Source of the DNA: JANQIO01 sp965229625
Lineage (GTDB): Bacteria; Pseudomonadota; Gammaproteobacteria; Pseudomonadales; Halieaceae
Direction: 5' to 3'
Assembly: GCA_965229625.1 (NCBI GenBank)
Contig: CBDDJJ010000001.1
Span: forward strand, 1,426,001 to 1,490,000
DNA: 64,000 nt
Below the pieces are notes generated by a model. The model did no database searches and was not told the origin of the DNA. It worked only from the letters and a program-made list of their open reading frames with translations. This document shows, piece after piece, positions 41,016 through 48,493 of the stretch; within the stretch, counting starts at the first letter, position 1, and every line of letters begins with the position of its first letter. A program made the translations under genes and the position numbers.

Positions 41016-43663
41016 CAGCCGGTATTCCTCATGCCTGCCGCCACGCCGGCGATGGTGACCATGATGGCCTGCACCGTCTCCGAGGCGGTATTGTCACTAC
41101 CCTGCTCGCGCTCACGCTTAAGCAACTCTGCCTGCAGGTAGTTCAGTGGATCGGTATAGATGTTGCGAAGCTGGATCGACTCCAGCAGCCAGCCCTGGTC
41201 TTCCAGCGGTGCGTCCTTGCCCAACAGTTCAAGCAGCGCTGCGCGATCGGCGCGCAGTTGCGCGCGCAGCGCCTCACCAATCGGCTTCAGCTCGGGTTCG
41301 ACCAGCAGTTCGTCGTAGTAGGCAGAAAGCCCGGCATCGGCTTTGACATACACCATCTCCAGCATCGACAGCCGGGTGGCAAAGAACGGCCATTCACCGG
41401 CCATCTCCAGCAGGCAGTCGCGTTCGCCGTCGGCGACTGCCCGGGCCAGGGACTCGGCGGCACCCAGCCAGGCCGGCAACATCAGGCGGTTCTGTGACCA
41501 GGCGAAAATCCAGGGTATGGCGCGCAGGCTCTCAATGCCGCCGTCGGCCTTGCGACGCGTGGGCCGGGAACCCAGCGGCAGGATACCCAGCTCCTGCTCA
41601 GGCGTAGCCTGGCGGAAATAACGGACAAATTCCGGGTTATCGCGCACGTAGGCGCGATAGGCGTTGCAGGAATCCTCGGCGAGGCGGTCCATCATCTCGC
41701 GCCAGCGGCTTTCAGGCGCAGGCGGCGTCACCAGGTTGGCCTCGAGGATAGCACTGGCATAGAGCGCCAGGGTCTTGGTGGCGATTGCCGTGCCGCCGAG
41801 CTTGGCGCGAATCATCTCGCCCTGCTCAGTCACGCGCAGGCCGGTATGCAGGCTACCAGGCGGCTGGGACAGCAGCGCGTCACGGGCCGGCGCCCCGCCG
41901 CGGCCGATAGTGCCGCCGCGACCGTGAAACAAGGTCAGCTCCACGCCGTGCTCCCGGGCCTGGGCCAGCAAGGCTTCCTGGGCCCGGTACTGGGCCCAGC
42001 CTGCAGCCATCATGCCGGCGTCCTTGGCGGAATCCGAGTAGCCGATCATCACCATCTGGCGGCCGCCCGCATAGCCGCGATACCAGGCCTGGTCCAGCAG
42101 CGCCTGCATGGCATCGGCGGCGTGCTCCAGGTCGTCGAGGGTTTCGAACAATGGAGAGATCGGGATGTTATGGCGGCAACCCTGCTCCTTCAGGAGCAAC
42201 AGCACGGCCAGTACATCCGACGGCTGCCTGGCCATGGATATGACGTAGGCGCCCAGGGCGTCCGGCGACTGCTGCGCCACCACCTTGCAGGTAGCCAGCA
42301 CCTCGTTGGTCTCCGGCTCCCCTTCCCAGCCCCAGGGCAGCAGGGGCCGGCGGTTGTTCAGTTCTCGCAACAGGAAAGCCTGGCGGGCTTCTTCGTCCCA
42401 ATCGGCGTAATCGCCCAGGCCCAGCCAGCGAGTCATATCAGACAGGGCCGCCTCATGGCGTTCGCTGTGCTGGCGGATATCCAGCCGCAGCAGGTGCACG
42501 CCGAAGCAGTGCACACGCCGGATCAGGTCCAGCAGGGCGCCATTGGCGATGACTTCCATACCGCAGTCGATCATGGACCGGTAGCACAGGGTCAGGGGCT
42601 CGGCGAGCTGCGAGGCCTGCTCGAATATGCCTTCGACAGCCACCGGCCGCTGATCGAGCTGGGCTTCCAGTACCTGCTTGGTATGGTTGAGCATGCTGCG
42701 CAGCTCGCGCAGCACTTCCCGGTAAGGCTCCCTGGCATTGCCACTGAATTCGGCGAGGGCGTCATTGCAGCGGGTCATGGACAGCTCGTCGATCAGCACA
42801 CCGATATCGGCAAGGTAAAGATCGGCCGCTTTCCAGCGCGCCAGTAGCAGCACCTCACGGGTCACCTCGGCGGTGACAAAGGGATTGCCGTCGCGGTCAC
42901 CCCCCATCCAGGACAGGAACGATACTGGTGCGGCATCGATGGGCAGGCCATCGGCGCCCTGGGACCGGAGCGCCGCATTGAGCCGGCGCAGGAACTGGGG
43001 TACCGCCGCCCACAGGGAATCCTCTACCACGGCAAACCCCCAGCGCGCCTCGTCCACCGGGGTCGGCTTGTCGCTACGGAAGTCCGTGCCGTACCAGATC
43101 TGCGCAATCAACTCGCGCAGCCGGAACACGATCTGGGCGCGCTCGCGCTCGGTATGGCCGGACAGCTCCAGGGCCGACAGGCAGGCGGCAATCTCGCCGT
43201 GCTTGTGTATCAGGGTGCGGCGGGTGATTTCCGTGGGGTGGGCGGTCAACACCAGCTCGATCCGCAGCCGCGCCACCGCTTCATTGATGGCTGCCTTGCC
43301 CAGGCCGCCGTTGGTAAGGTCCTCCAGCGCCTCGGCCAGGGTCTGGGAGGCAGAGAACTGGGCATCCATTTCCCGCGACACGGTGTGCTGCTGATCGGCG
43401 ATGTTGGCGAGGTTCAGGAACTGTGAAAAGGCGCGGGCCACCGGCACCAGTTGTGCCTCGTCGAGGCCGCGCAACAACGCCAGCAGCCCCTCGCGAGCGG
43501 AGTCATCGCCGTCGCGGGCCGCCTTGGACAGCGTGCGAATCTGCTCTACCAGGGCCAGGCAGTCATCACCCTCGGCGCTCGCCACCATCTCCCCCAGCAT
43601 GCGGCCGAGGAAGCTGACATTGCTGCGCAGCGAGGAGTAGTCCGAGGGTTCCGACACGGTCAT
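41015..43663 (-). CDS. ppc: Phosphoenolpyruvate carboxylase
   Basis: 882-residue anaplerotic enzyme fixing bicarbonate onto phosphoenolpyruvate to give oxaloacetate. The catalytic His is in 'LTAHPTEITRRT'; other signatures are 'FHGRGGTIGRGGAPA', 'MIGYSDSAKDAGMMAAGW' and the C-terminal 'MRNTG'. It sits inside the ED operon, 3 bp after gap and overlapping zwf by 1 bp, tying oxaloacetate supply to sugar catabolism at the level of transcription. Confidence 0.96.
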   Translation of the reverse strand: MTVSEPSDYSSLRSNVSFLGRMLGEMVASAEGDDCLALVEQIRTLSKAARDGDDSAREGLLALLRGLDEAQLVPVARAFSQFLNLANIADQQHTVSREMDAQFSASQTLAEALEDLTNGGLGKAAINEAVARLRIELVLTAHPTEITRRTLIHKHGEIAACLSALELSGHTERERAQIVFRLRELIAQIWYGTDFRSDKPTPVDEARWGFAVVEDSLWAAVPQFLRRLNAALRSQGADGLPIDAAPVSFLSWMGGDRDGNPFVTAEVTREVLLLARWKAADLYLADIGVLIDELSMTRCNDALAEFSGNAREPYREVLRELRSMLNHTKQVLEAQLDQRPVAVEGIFEQASQLAEPLTLCYRSMIDCGMEVIANGALLDLIRRVHCFGVHLLRLDIRQHSERHEAALSDMTRWLGLGDYADWDEEARQAFLLRELNNRRPLLPWGWEGEPETNEVLATCKVVAQQSPDALGAYVISMARQPSDVLAVLLLLKEQGCRHNIPISPLFETLDDLEHAADAMQALLDQAWYRGYAGGRQMVMIGYSDSAKDAGMMAAGWAQYRAQEALLAQAREHGVELTLFHGRGGTIGRGGAPARDALLSQPPGSLHTGLRVTEQGEMIRAKLGGTAIATKTLALYASAILEANLVTPPAPESRWREMMDRLAEDSCNAYRAYVRDNPEFVRYFRQATPEQELGILPLGSRPTRRKADGGIESLRAIPWIFAWSQNRLMLPAWLGAAESLARAVADGERDCLLEMAGEWPFFATRLSMLEMVYVKADAGLSAYYDELLVEPELKPIGEALRAQLRADRAALLELLGKDAPLEDQGWLLESIQLRNIYTDPLNYLQAELLKREREQGSDNTASETVQAIMVTIAGVAAGMRNTG

Positions 43664-43666
43664 GGT

Positions 43667-44662
43667 TTACCAGCTCCGCACCCGTTCCAGCAGGTCGCAG
43701 ACCCGGCAGGAATAGCCCCATTCATTGTCATACCAGTTGAGTACGCGCAGGTAGTGGCCCCCGGTGACACCGGTAAAGCCGGCATCAAAGATCGATGAGT
43801 GGGAATTGCCGATGATGTCCGAGGAAACGATGGGGCGCTGGCTGTATTCGAGGATGCCCTTGAGCGAGCCCTCGGCGGCCTCGTGCACCACCTCGTTGAC
43901 CGACTCCACATCGACTGACTTGCCGAGCTTCACGAACAGGTCCACCACCGAGCCGTCCGGCACCGGCACCCGCGCGGCAATGCCGTGGAGCTTGCCTTCC
44001 AGGTCGGGCAGTACCTTGCCCACCGCCTTGGCGGCGCCGGTGGAGGTGGGAATGATGTTTTCCGCCGCCGCGCGGCTGCGACGCCAGTCGGAGTGCGGCA
44101 CATCGGCCAGGCGCTGGTCGTTGGTGTAGGCATGCACCGTGTTGATGACGCCCTCGACAATACCGAAGTTGTCGTTGAGCACCTTGGCCATGGGCGCCAG
44201 GCAGTTGGTGGTGCAGCTGGCATTGGAGATGATGCGATGATCGGCCTTGAGGCCGTCGTCGTTCACGCCCAGCACCACCGTGTAATCGATCTCGTCCTTG
44301 GAAGGCACGGTAAGGATGACGCGGCCGGCGCCCGCCTCCAGGTGCTGCTCCAGCCCCTCGCGGGTGCGGAACACCCCGGTGGCCTCGACTACGGCGTCGA
44401 TTCCCAGTTCTTTCCAGGGCAGCGCGGTGGGATCGCGCTCGCTGACCAGCTTGGCCTTGCTGTTGGGGGTGACGAAGTGGCCGTCCTCCAGCTTCAGGTC
44501 TTTGCCGAAGGGCCCCATGATGGTGTCGTAGTTGAGCAGGTAGCGCAGGGCGTCAGGGTCGAACAGGTCGTTGATCGCCACCACGTCGATACCCTCGACG
44601 TCTTCGAGGATACGAAACACCGAGCGGCCGATACGGCCAAAACCATTGATTGCGATTTTCAT
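43667..44662 (-). CDS. gap: Glyceraldehyde-3-phosphate dehydrogenase (active copy)
   Basis: 331-residue NAD-dependent enzyme with an intact active site: NAD motif 'NGFGRIGR' at 6-13, catalytic Cys150 in 'SNASCTTNC', the His in 'VHAYTNDQ', phosphate-site 'RVPVPDGS' and C-terminal 'WYDNEWGYS'. The ATG at 44660-44662 overlaps the stop of the upstream gap-like gene by one base; the longer open frame upstream lies within that gene. It handles the triose phosphate produced by Eda. Confidence 0.96.
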   Translation of the reverse strand: MKIAINGFGRIGRSVFRILEDVEGIDVVAINDLFDPDALRYLLNYDTIMGPFGKDLKLEDGHFVTPNSKAKLVSERDPTALPWKELGIDAVVEATGVFRTREGLEQHLEAGAGRVILTVPSKDEIDYTVVLGVNDDGLKADHRIISNASCTTNCLAPMAKVLNDNFGIVEGVINTVHAYTNDQRLADVPHSDWRRSRAAAENIIPTSTGAAKAVGKVLPDLEGKLHGIAARVPVPDGSVVDLFVKLGKSVDVESVNEVVHEAAEGSLKGILEYSQRPIVSSDIIGNSHSSIFDAGFTGVTGGHYLRVLNWYDNEWGYSCRVCDLLERVRSW

Positions 44663-45684
44663 CAGGCTGCTTCCTCCACACCGTCGAACTGCCCGTAGAG
44701 CCGCGCCACGTCCAGCAGGCGTGCCGCGTGGCCCAGGTTCTCGTACCAACTCAGGGTCTTGATGATGCTGTCACCGGCCTTGATGGTGCCTTTCAGGTCG
44801 AACAGCAGCGACAGGGAACTGCCAATCACGTCGGAGGACACAATCGGGTCCTCCACCACATCGACCACCCCCGGGTGGTCCGCCACCGCAGCGCGCATGG
44901 CGTCGTTGACCGCGTCCGCGGTGATGGAAGTATCCGCAAACACCAGGTTCACGTCGGCCAGGCAGCCTTCGTGAATCGGCACGTTGAGTGCGGAGGTCAA
45001 TACCTTGCCATCGAACTCGGGCAGGATATGGCTGAGCCAGGCGCCGGCTTCGTGGGTGTTGGGAATGATATTCTCCGCCGCCCGGCGACTGCGCCGGAAA
45101 TCACTGCCAGCGTAATCCTGCAGGGCCTGGTCGCTGGTGTAGGCGTGCACCGTCGTCAGGTTGGCGCAGAGGATTTCAAATTTCGCTGACAGGATCTTCA
45201 GCAGCAGACACAGCGCCGTCGTCGTCGCCGAACCCGCCGAAATCATCCGGTCGGAAGCGGAGACAGCACCTTCATTCACGCCCGGGATCACAATCTGGTC
45301 TATCTCATCTACCGGCAGGGTGCGCAGCAGCACACGGTTGGCGCCATTGCGCAGGTGGTCTTCCATGGATGCGGCATCGCGATACTTGCCGGTGGCATCG
45401 ATCACCATGTCGACGCCCAGCACATCCCAGGGCATCTCCCGGGGTGTGTCGATAGCCATGAGCCGGCTGCTAAAGGCCGGGGTGCGCAGGAAGTTGCCTT
45501 CCAGCTGGTAGCGATCGCCGTCACTTACTTCGGTCTGCAGCAGGTAATGCAGAATCTTGGGGTCACCGATATCGGCGATGGCGACAATCTCGATATCGTC
45601 GCTGTGGCTCGCCAGGTCATAGAGCTGGCGGCCGGTCTGGCCAAAACCCATCAGGCCCAGCCGCAGGGGTTGCTTGTTGCTCAC
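44662..45684 (-). CDS. GAPDH-like protein lacking the catalytic cysteine
   Basis: 340-residue full-length homologue of glyceraldehyde-3-phosphate dehydrogenase, retaining the NAD-binding 'MGFGQTGRQ', the 'DATGKYRD' segment, 'VHAYTSDQ' with the active-site His, and 'RRAAENIIPNT'. At the catalytic position the usual S-N-A-S-C-T-T-N-C reads S-A-G-S-A-T-T-T-A: Ala153 (GCG codon) replaces Cys, and the next conserved Cys is also Ala. The phosphate-binding Arg of 'RVP' is Asn ('LNVPIHEG'). It cannot do the normal thiohemiacetal chemistry. First gene of the gap-like/gap/ppc/zwf/pgl/edd run, overlapping gap by one base, with a GAGGAG ribosome site. Confidence 0.9.
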   Translation of the reverse strand: MSNKQPLRLGLMGFGQTGRQLYDLASHSDDIEIVAIADIGDPKILHYLLQTEVSDGDRYQLEGNFLRTPAFSSRLMAIDTPREMPWDVLGVDMVIDATGKYRDAASMEDHLRNGANRVLLRTLPVDEIDQIVIPGVNEGAVSASDRMISAGSATTTALCLLLKILSAKFEILCANLTTVHAYTSDQALQDYAGSDFRRSRRAAENIIPNTHEAGAWLSHILPEFDGKVLTSALNVPIHEGCLADVNLVFADTSITADAVNDAMRAAVADHPGVVDVVEDPIVSSDVIGSSLSLLFDLKGTIKAGDSIIKTLSWYENLGHAARLLDVARLYGQFDGVEEAA

Positions 45685-45733
45685 CGTGATTCTCCTCGCG
45701 TTACTTCATCCAAATAACCAGTTTAAGCGCATG

Positions 45734-45749
45734 CAATGCAGATGCATTG
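45734..45749. promoter_or_regulatory. Perfect 16-bp dyad upstream of the gap-like operon
   Basis: CAATGCAGATGCATTG, a perfect palindrome with 7-bp arms and a 2-bp centre, 50 bp upstream of the gap-like start in the 139-bp gap after eda. It looks like a dimeric regulator site but matches neither the HexR nor the LacI-type sites in this window. Confidence 0.5.
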
Positions 45750-45823
45750 TGTCGTGCTGTTTGCGTTGCCCTTTGCCTTGCTGTTTCCGTTTTCATTTTA
45801 AGGACGACGGGCGGGCCCGCCGC

Positions 45824-46441
45824 TTATTCTTCCAGCGCCTGTTGTGACAGCACCTTGATCATTTCCCATTGCCTGTCACGCACCAGTTCGGGGGCGACCA
45901 TCCAGGAACCCCCACAGCAGACCACGTTGGGCAGGGCCAGGAAGCTGCGGAAGTTATCCGGGTTGAGGCCACCGGTGGGGCAGAATGCAATGTCCGGGAA
46001 GGGACCGGCCAGCGCCTTCAGCAGCGCCACACCACCGACCGGCACCGCCGGGAACAATTTGAAACAGTCGAGCCCGTAGTCCTTGCCGAGCATGACGTCG
46101 GACGGGCTGGCGACCCCCGGTACCAGGTCCACGCCCGCTTCACTGACCGCATCCATCAGACGCGCCGTGATACCCGGACTGACATGAAAGCGGCAGCCGG
46201 CGTCGATGGCCTGCTGCAGTTCCATGGGACTGGTCACCGTACCCGATCCCACGGTAATGCCCGGGACCGCCTCGGTTACCGCGGCGATCGCTTCCAGGGC
46301 CGCCTCGGTGCGCAGGGTAATCTCGATAGCGCGCATGCCGCCGTCCAGCAGGGCCGCTGCCAGGGCCACGGTGCTGTCGACGTCGACCGCCGTCACCACC
46401 GGCAGCACCCGGAAGGCCTGGAGCTGTTTGCGCATCGTCAT
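45824..46441 (-). CDS. eda: KDPG aldolase (2-keto-3-deoxy-6-phosphogluconate aldolase)
   Basis: 205-residue class I aldolase splitting KDPG into pyruvate and glyceraldehyde-3-phosphate. Base Glu in 'IEITLRT' and Schiff-base Lys in 'DCFKLFPA' are present, plus 'PTGGLNPDNF'. It starts with ATG (46441) or the in-frame ATG two codons later; neither has a clear ribosome site, and a HexR palindrome lies only 8 bp upstream. It leads the central-carbon block and is divergent from hexR. Confidence 0.95.
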   Translation of the reverse strand: MTMRKQLQAFRVLPVVTAVDVDSTVALAAALLDGGMRAIEITLRTEAALEAIAAVTEAVPGITVGSGTVTSPMELQQAIDAGCRFHVSPGITARLMDAVSEAGVDLVPGVASPSDVMLGKDYGLDCFKLFPAVPVGGVALLKALAGPFPDIAFCPTGGLNPDNFRSFLALPNVVCCGGSWMVAPELVRDRQWEMIKVLSQQALEE

Positions 46442-46449
46442 GTTGGAGA

Positions 46450-46464
46450 TGTAATTTTATTACA
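46450..46464. promoter_or_regulatory. HexR operator next to eda
   Basis: TGTAATTTTATTACA, a perfect match to the gammaproteobacterial HexR consensus TGTARTWWWAYTACA, 8 bp upstream of the eda start. A KDPG-responsive repressor at this site would block eda. Confidence 0.85.
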
Positions 46465-46513
46465 ATAGTTACACATTAGACCATGTACTGGTATCTCGCA
46501 AGCCAGTGACCGC

Positions 46514-46527
46514 AAAATACGTATGCA
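46514..46527 (+). promoter_or_regulatory. LacI-type operator between eda and hexR
   Basis: AAAATACGTATGCA, 12 of 14 identical to TGAATACGTATGCA found upstream of the TonB receptor and glgB. It lies about 30 bp upstream of a TATTAT hexamer (46558-46563) that may be the hexR -10. Confidence 0.55.
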
Positions 46528-46634
46528 GTGGTCGATCACATCAATATTTCGTTAAAGTATTATTAAAACAGCGCTTTTTGGTGCACACAGGCACAAAAAT
46601 GGCGCAAGGAGAAAAATTTGGCTTGCAGGAGTCA

Positions 46635-46649
46635 TGTAATTTAACTACA
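46635..46649. promoter_or_regulatory. HexR operator upstream of hexR
   Basis: TGTAATTTAACTACA fits the HexR consensus TGTARTWWWAYTACA at every position and lies 32 bp before the hexR start codon, as expected for autoregulation. Confidence 0.85.
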
Positions 46650-46681
46650 TTTTTACCCTGTACTTATAAGGGTTACTGTCC

Positions 46682-47545
46682 ATGGAACTGCTGGCAAGCC
46701 TGCGCGATAGCACCGCTCGCCGCTCCCGGGCCGCGGGCAAACTGGCCGCCTGCGTGCTGCGCGACCCGGAGGCCGTCCTGGGCATGACCACGGCGGCACT
46801 GGCAGCGGAAGTGGGCGTCAGCGAGCCGACGGTAAACCGCTTCTGTACCGGCCTCGGGCTCAAGGGCTTTCCCGACTTCAAGCTGCAGCTGGCGGCGGAG
46901 CTCGCGCGCCAGCAGCCGCGGGTGACACCTGACGTGGAGGCCGGGGATTCCTCCAGCCAGGTGATCGCCAAACTGTTCGAAGCCACACGCGCCAGCCTTG
47001 ACCGGGTCCAGGCCGGCCTCGACGACGGCGCAGTGGAAACCGCCGTGCAGATTCTCGACCAGTCCCGCAGTATTTCCCTGTGCGGCCTCGGCGCCTCCGC
47101 CTCGGTAGCACTCGACGCCCAGCACAAGCTGATGCGCTTTGGCGTGCCTGCGACTACCTATACGGACGTGATCAACCAGCGGGTGCTGACGACCAACCTG
47201 CAGGCGGGTGACTGTGTGCTGTGCATTTCCTGGACCGGTCGCACCCGGGCCATGGCGGAGCTGGCTGAGCTCGCCGCGGCGTCAGGCGCCGCCGTTATCG
47301 GCATCACCGCGCCGGGCTCCCCGGTCGCGGCGCACTGCCAGACGGTGCTGGCAGTCGAGGGCGGCGAGGACACAGAGCGGTTTACCCCGATGACGTCGCG
47401 GCTGGCACAGCTGGTGGTCATCGACGTGCTGAGTACACGCTGGGCACTGCTACGCGGCGAGGAATACCGCGAACACCTTGCCCGCATGAAACAGGTGCTG
47501 GCCGACACCCGTTATCCGCTGCGCCGAGCCCGGCACAAACCATGA
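46682..47545 (+). CDS. hexR: HexR, RpiR-family regulator of central carbon metabolism
   Basis: 287-residue regulator: N-terminal RpiR helix-turn-helix ('TTAALAAEVGVSEPTVNRFC') and C-terminal SIS sugar-phosphate domain ('SISLCGLGASASVALDAQHK', 'DCVLCISWTGRTRAMAELAE'). HexR binds DNA until KDPG releases it. Two perfect-consensus sites in the divergent region with eda support the name. The gene overlaps the aldo-keto reductase start by 4 bp (ATGA), the first of several tight overlaps in this plus-strand run. Confidence 0.93.
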   Translation: MELLASLRDSTARRSRAAGKLAACVLRDPEAVLGMTTAALAAEVGVSEPTVNRFCTGLGLKGFPDFKLQLAAELARQQPRVTPDVEAGDSSSQVIAKLFEATRASLDRVQAGLDDGAVETAVQILDQSRSISLCGLGASASVALDAQHKLMRFGVPATTYTDVINQRVLTTNLQAGDCVLCISWTGRTRAMAELAELAAASGAAVIGITAPGSPVAAHCQTVLAVEGGEDTERFTPMTSRLAQLVVIDVLSTRWALLRGEEYREHLARMKQVLADTRYPLRRARHKP

Positions 47546-48486
47546 CACCGCTACCGCTGACTACCCGCTTCCCTATGGCATCCCGACTTGGCTACGGCTG
47601 CATGGGACTGGGCGGCGACTGGGATTCGCCGGAGCTGACGGACGCCGACCGGGAGGTAGCATTCAGCGCGCTGGATGCCGCGGTCGAGGCGGGCATTACG
47701 CTGTTTGACCATGCGGATATCTATCGCCAGGGCAAGGCCGAACGGGTCTTTGGCGAGTGGTTGGCGGCGCGGCCAGGGCTGCGCGAACGTCTCGTCATCC
47801 AGAGCAAAGGCGGCATTCGGCTGGCTACCGACACCCAACCTGGCCACTACAACGCCGACCCGGCCTACCTGGAGGACTGCATTCACCACAGCCTAGAGCG
47901 CCTGGGCATCGATCACCTGGACCTGTGGCTATTGCACCGGCCTGACCCGCTCTGGGAACCTGACAGGCTCGCCCGGTGTTTTCACGCGCTCCAGTCTGCG
48001 GGAAAGGTAACCTACTTCGGCGTTTCCAACATGCACCATCACCAGCTGGCACTGCTGGGCGATGCCCTGGGTGACCCGCCGCTGGTTAACCAACTGGAGA
48101 TCAGCCTGGCTCGCCGTGAGCTGATCGAGGCCGATATCAGCTTCAATACCGGCGCTGCGCAGGACACGGCCGGCACTGTGGATTTCTGCCGCCGCCGGGG
48201 CATTCAACTCCAGGCCTGGGGCTGCCTGGCGGGTGGGCGCTACAGCCGCGAGGCCAGCAGCGGACCGGCAGCAGCGCTGGTGGCGGAGCTTGCGGGGAAT
48301 CGGCAGTGCTCGGCGGAGGCAATCGTCCTGGCCTGGCTGCTGCGCCACCCGGCAGGCATCCAGCCGCTGGTGGGCAGCACCCAGCCCAGTCGAATCGCTG
48401 CCTGCGCAGACGCCACTGGCCTGGAATTATCGCGGGAGGACTGGTACCGGCTCTATATCGCCGCCCGGGAGAACCCGCTACCCTGA
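47542..48486 (+). CDS. Aldo/keto reductase
   Basis: 314-residue NADPH-dependent carbonyl reductase with the AKR tetrad: Asp56 and Tyr61 ('LFDHADIY'), Lys89 ('IQSKGGI') and the His in 'LLHRPDP'; C-terminal 'LLRHPAGIQPLVGSTQPSRI' binds cofactor. It resembles the YdhF group. Its ATG overlaps the hexR stop and it is followed after 7 bp by the NAD-binding gene. The substrate is unknown; co-expression with HexR suggests a sugar-derived aldehyde or ketone (inference). Confidence 0.9.
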   Translation: MTPLPLTTRFPMASRLGYGCMGLGGDWDSPELTDADREVAFSALDAAVEAGITLFDHADIYRQGKAERVFGEWLAARPGLRERLVIQSKGGIRLATDTQPGHYNADPAYLEDCIHHSLERLGIDHLDLWLLHRPDPLWEPDRLARCFHALQSAGKVTYFGVSNMHHHQLALLGDALGDPPLVNQLEISLARRELIEADISFNTGAAQDTAGTVDFCRRRGIQLQAWGCLAGGRYSREASSGPAAALVAELAGNRQCSAEAIVLAWLLRHPAGIQPLVGSTQPSRIAACADATGLELSREDWYRLYIAARENPLP

Positions 48487-48493
48487 CCCTACG

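Noticed and set aside
48233..48493. N-terminal extension of the NAD-binding DUF2867 protein
   Set aside because: Lies within the aldo-keto reductase in another frame; the Rossmann motif starts right after the ATG at 48494.
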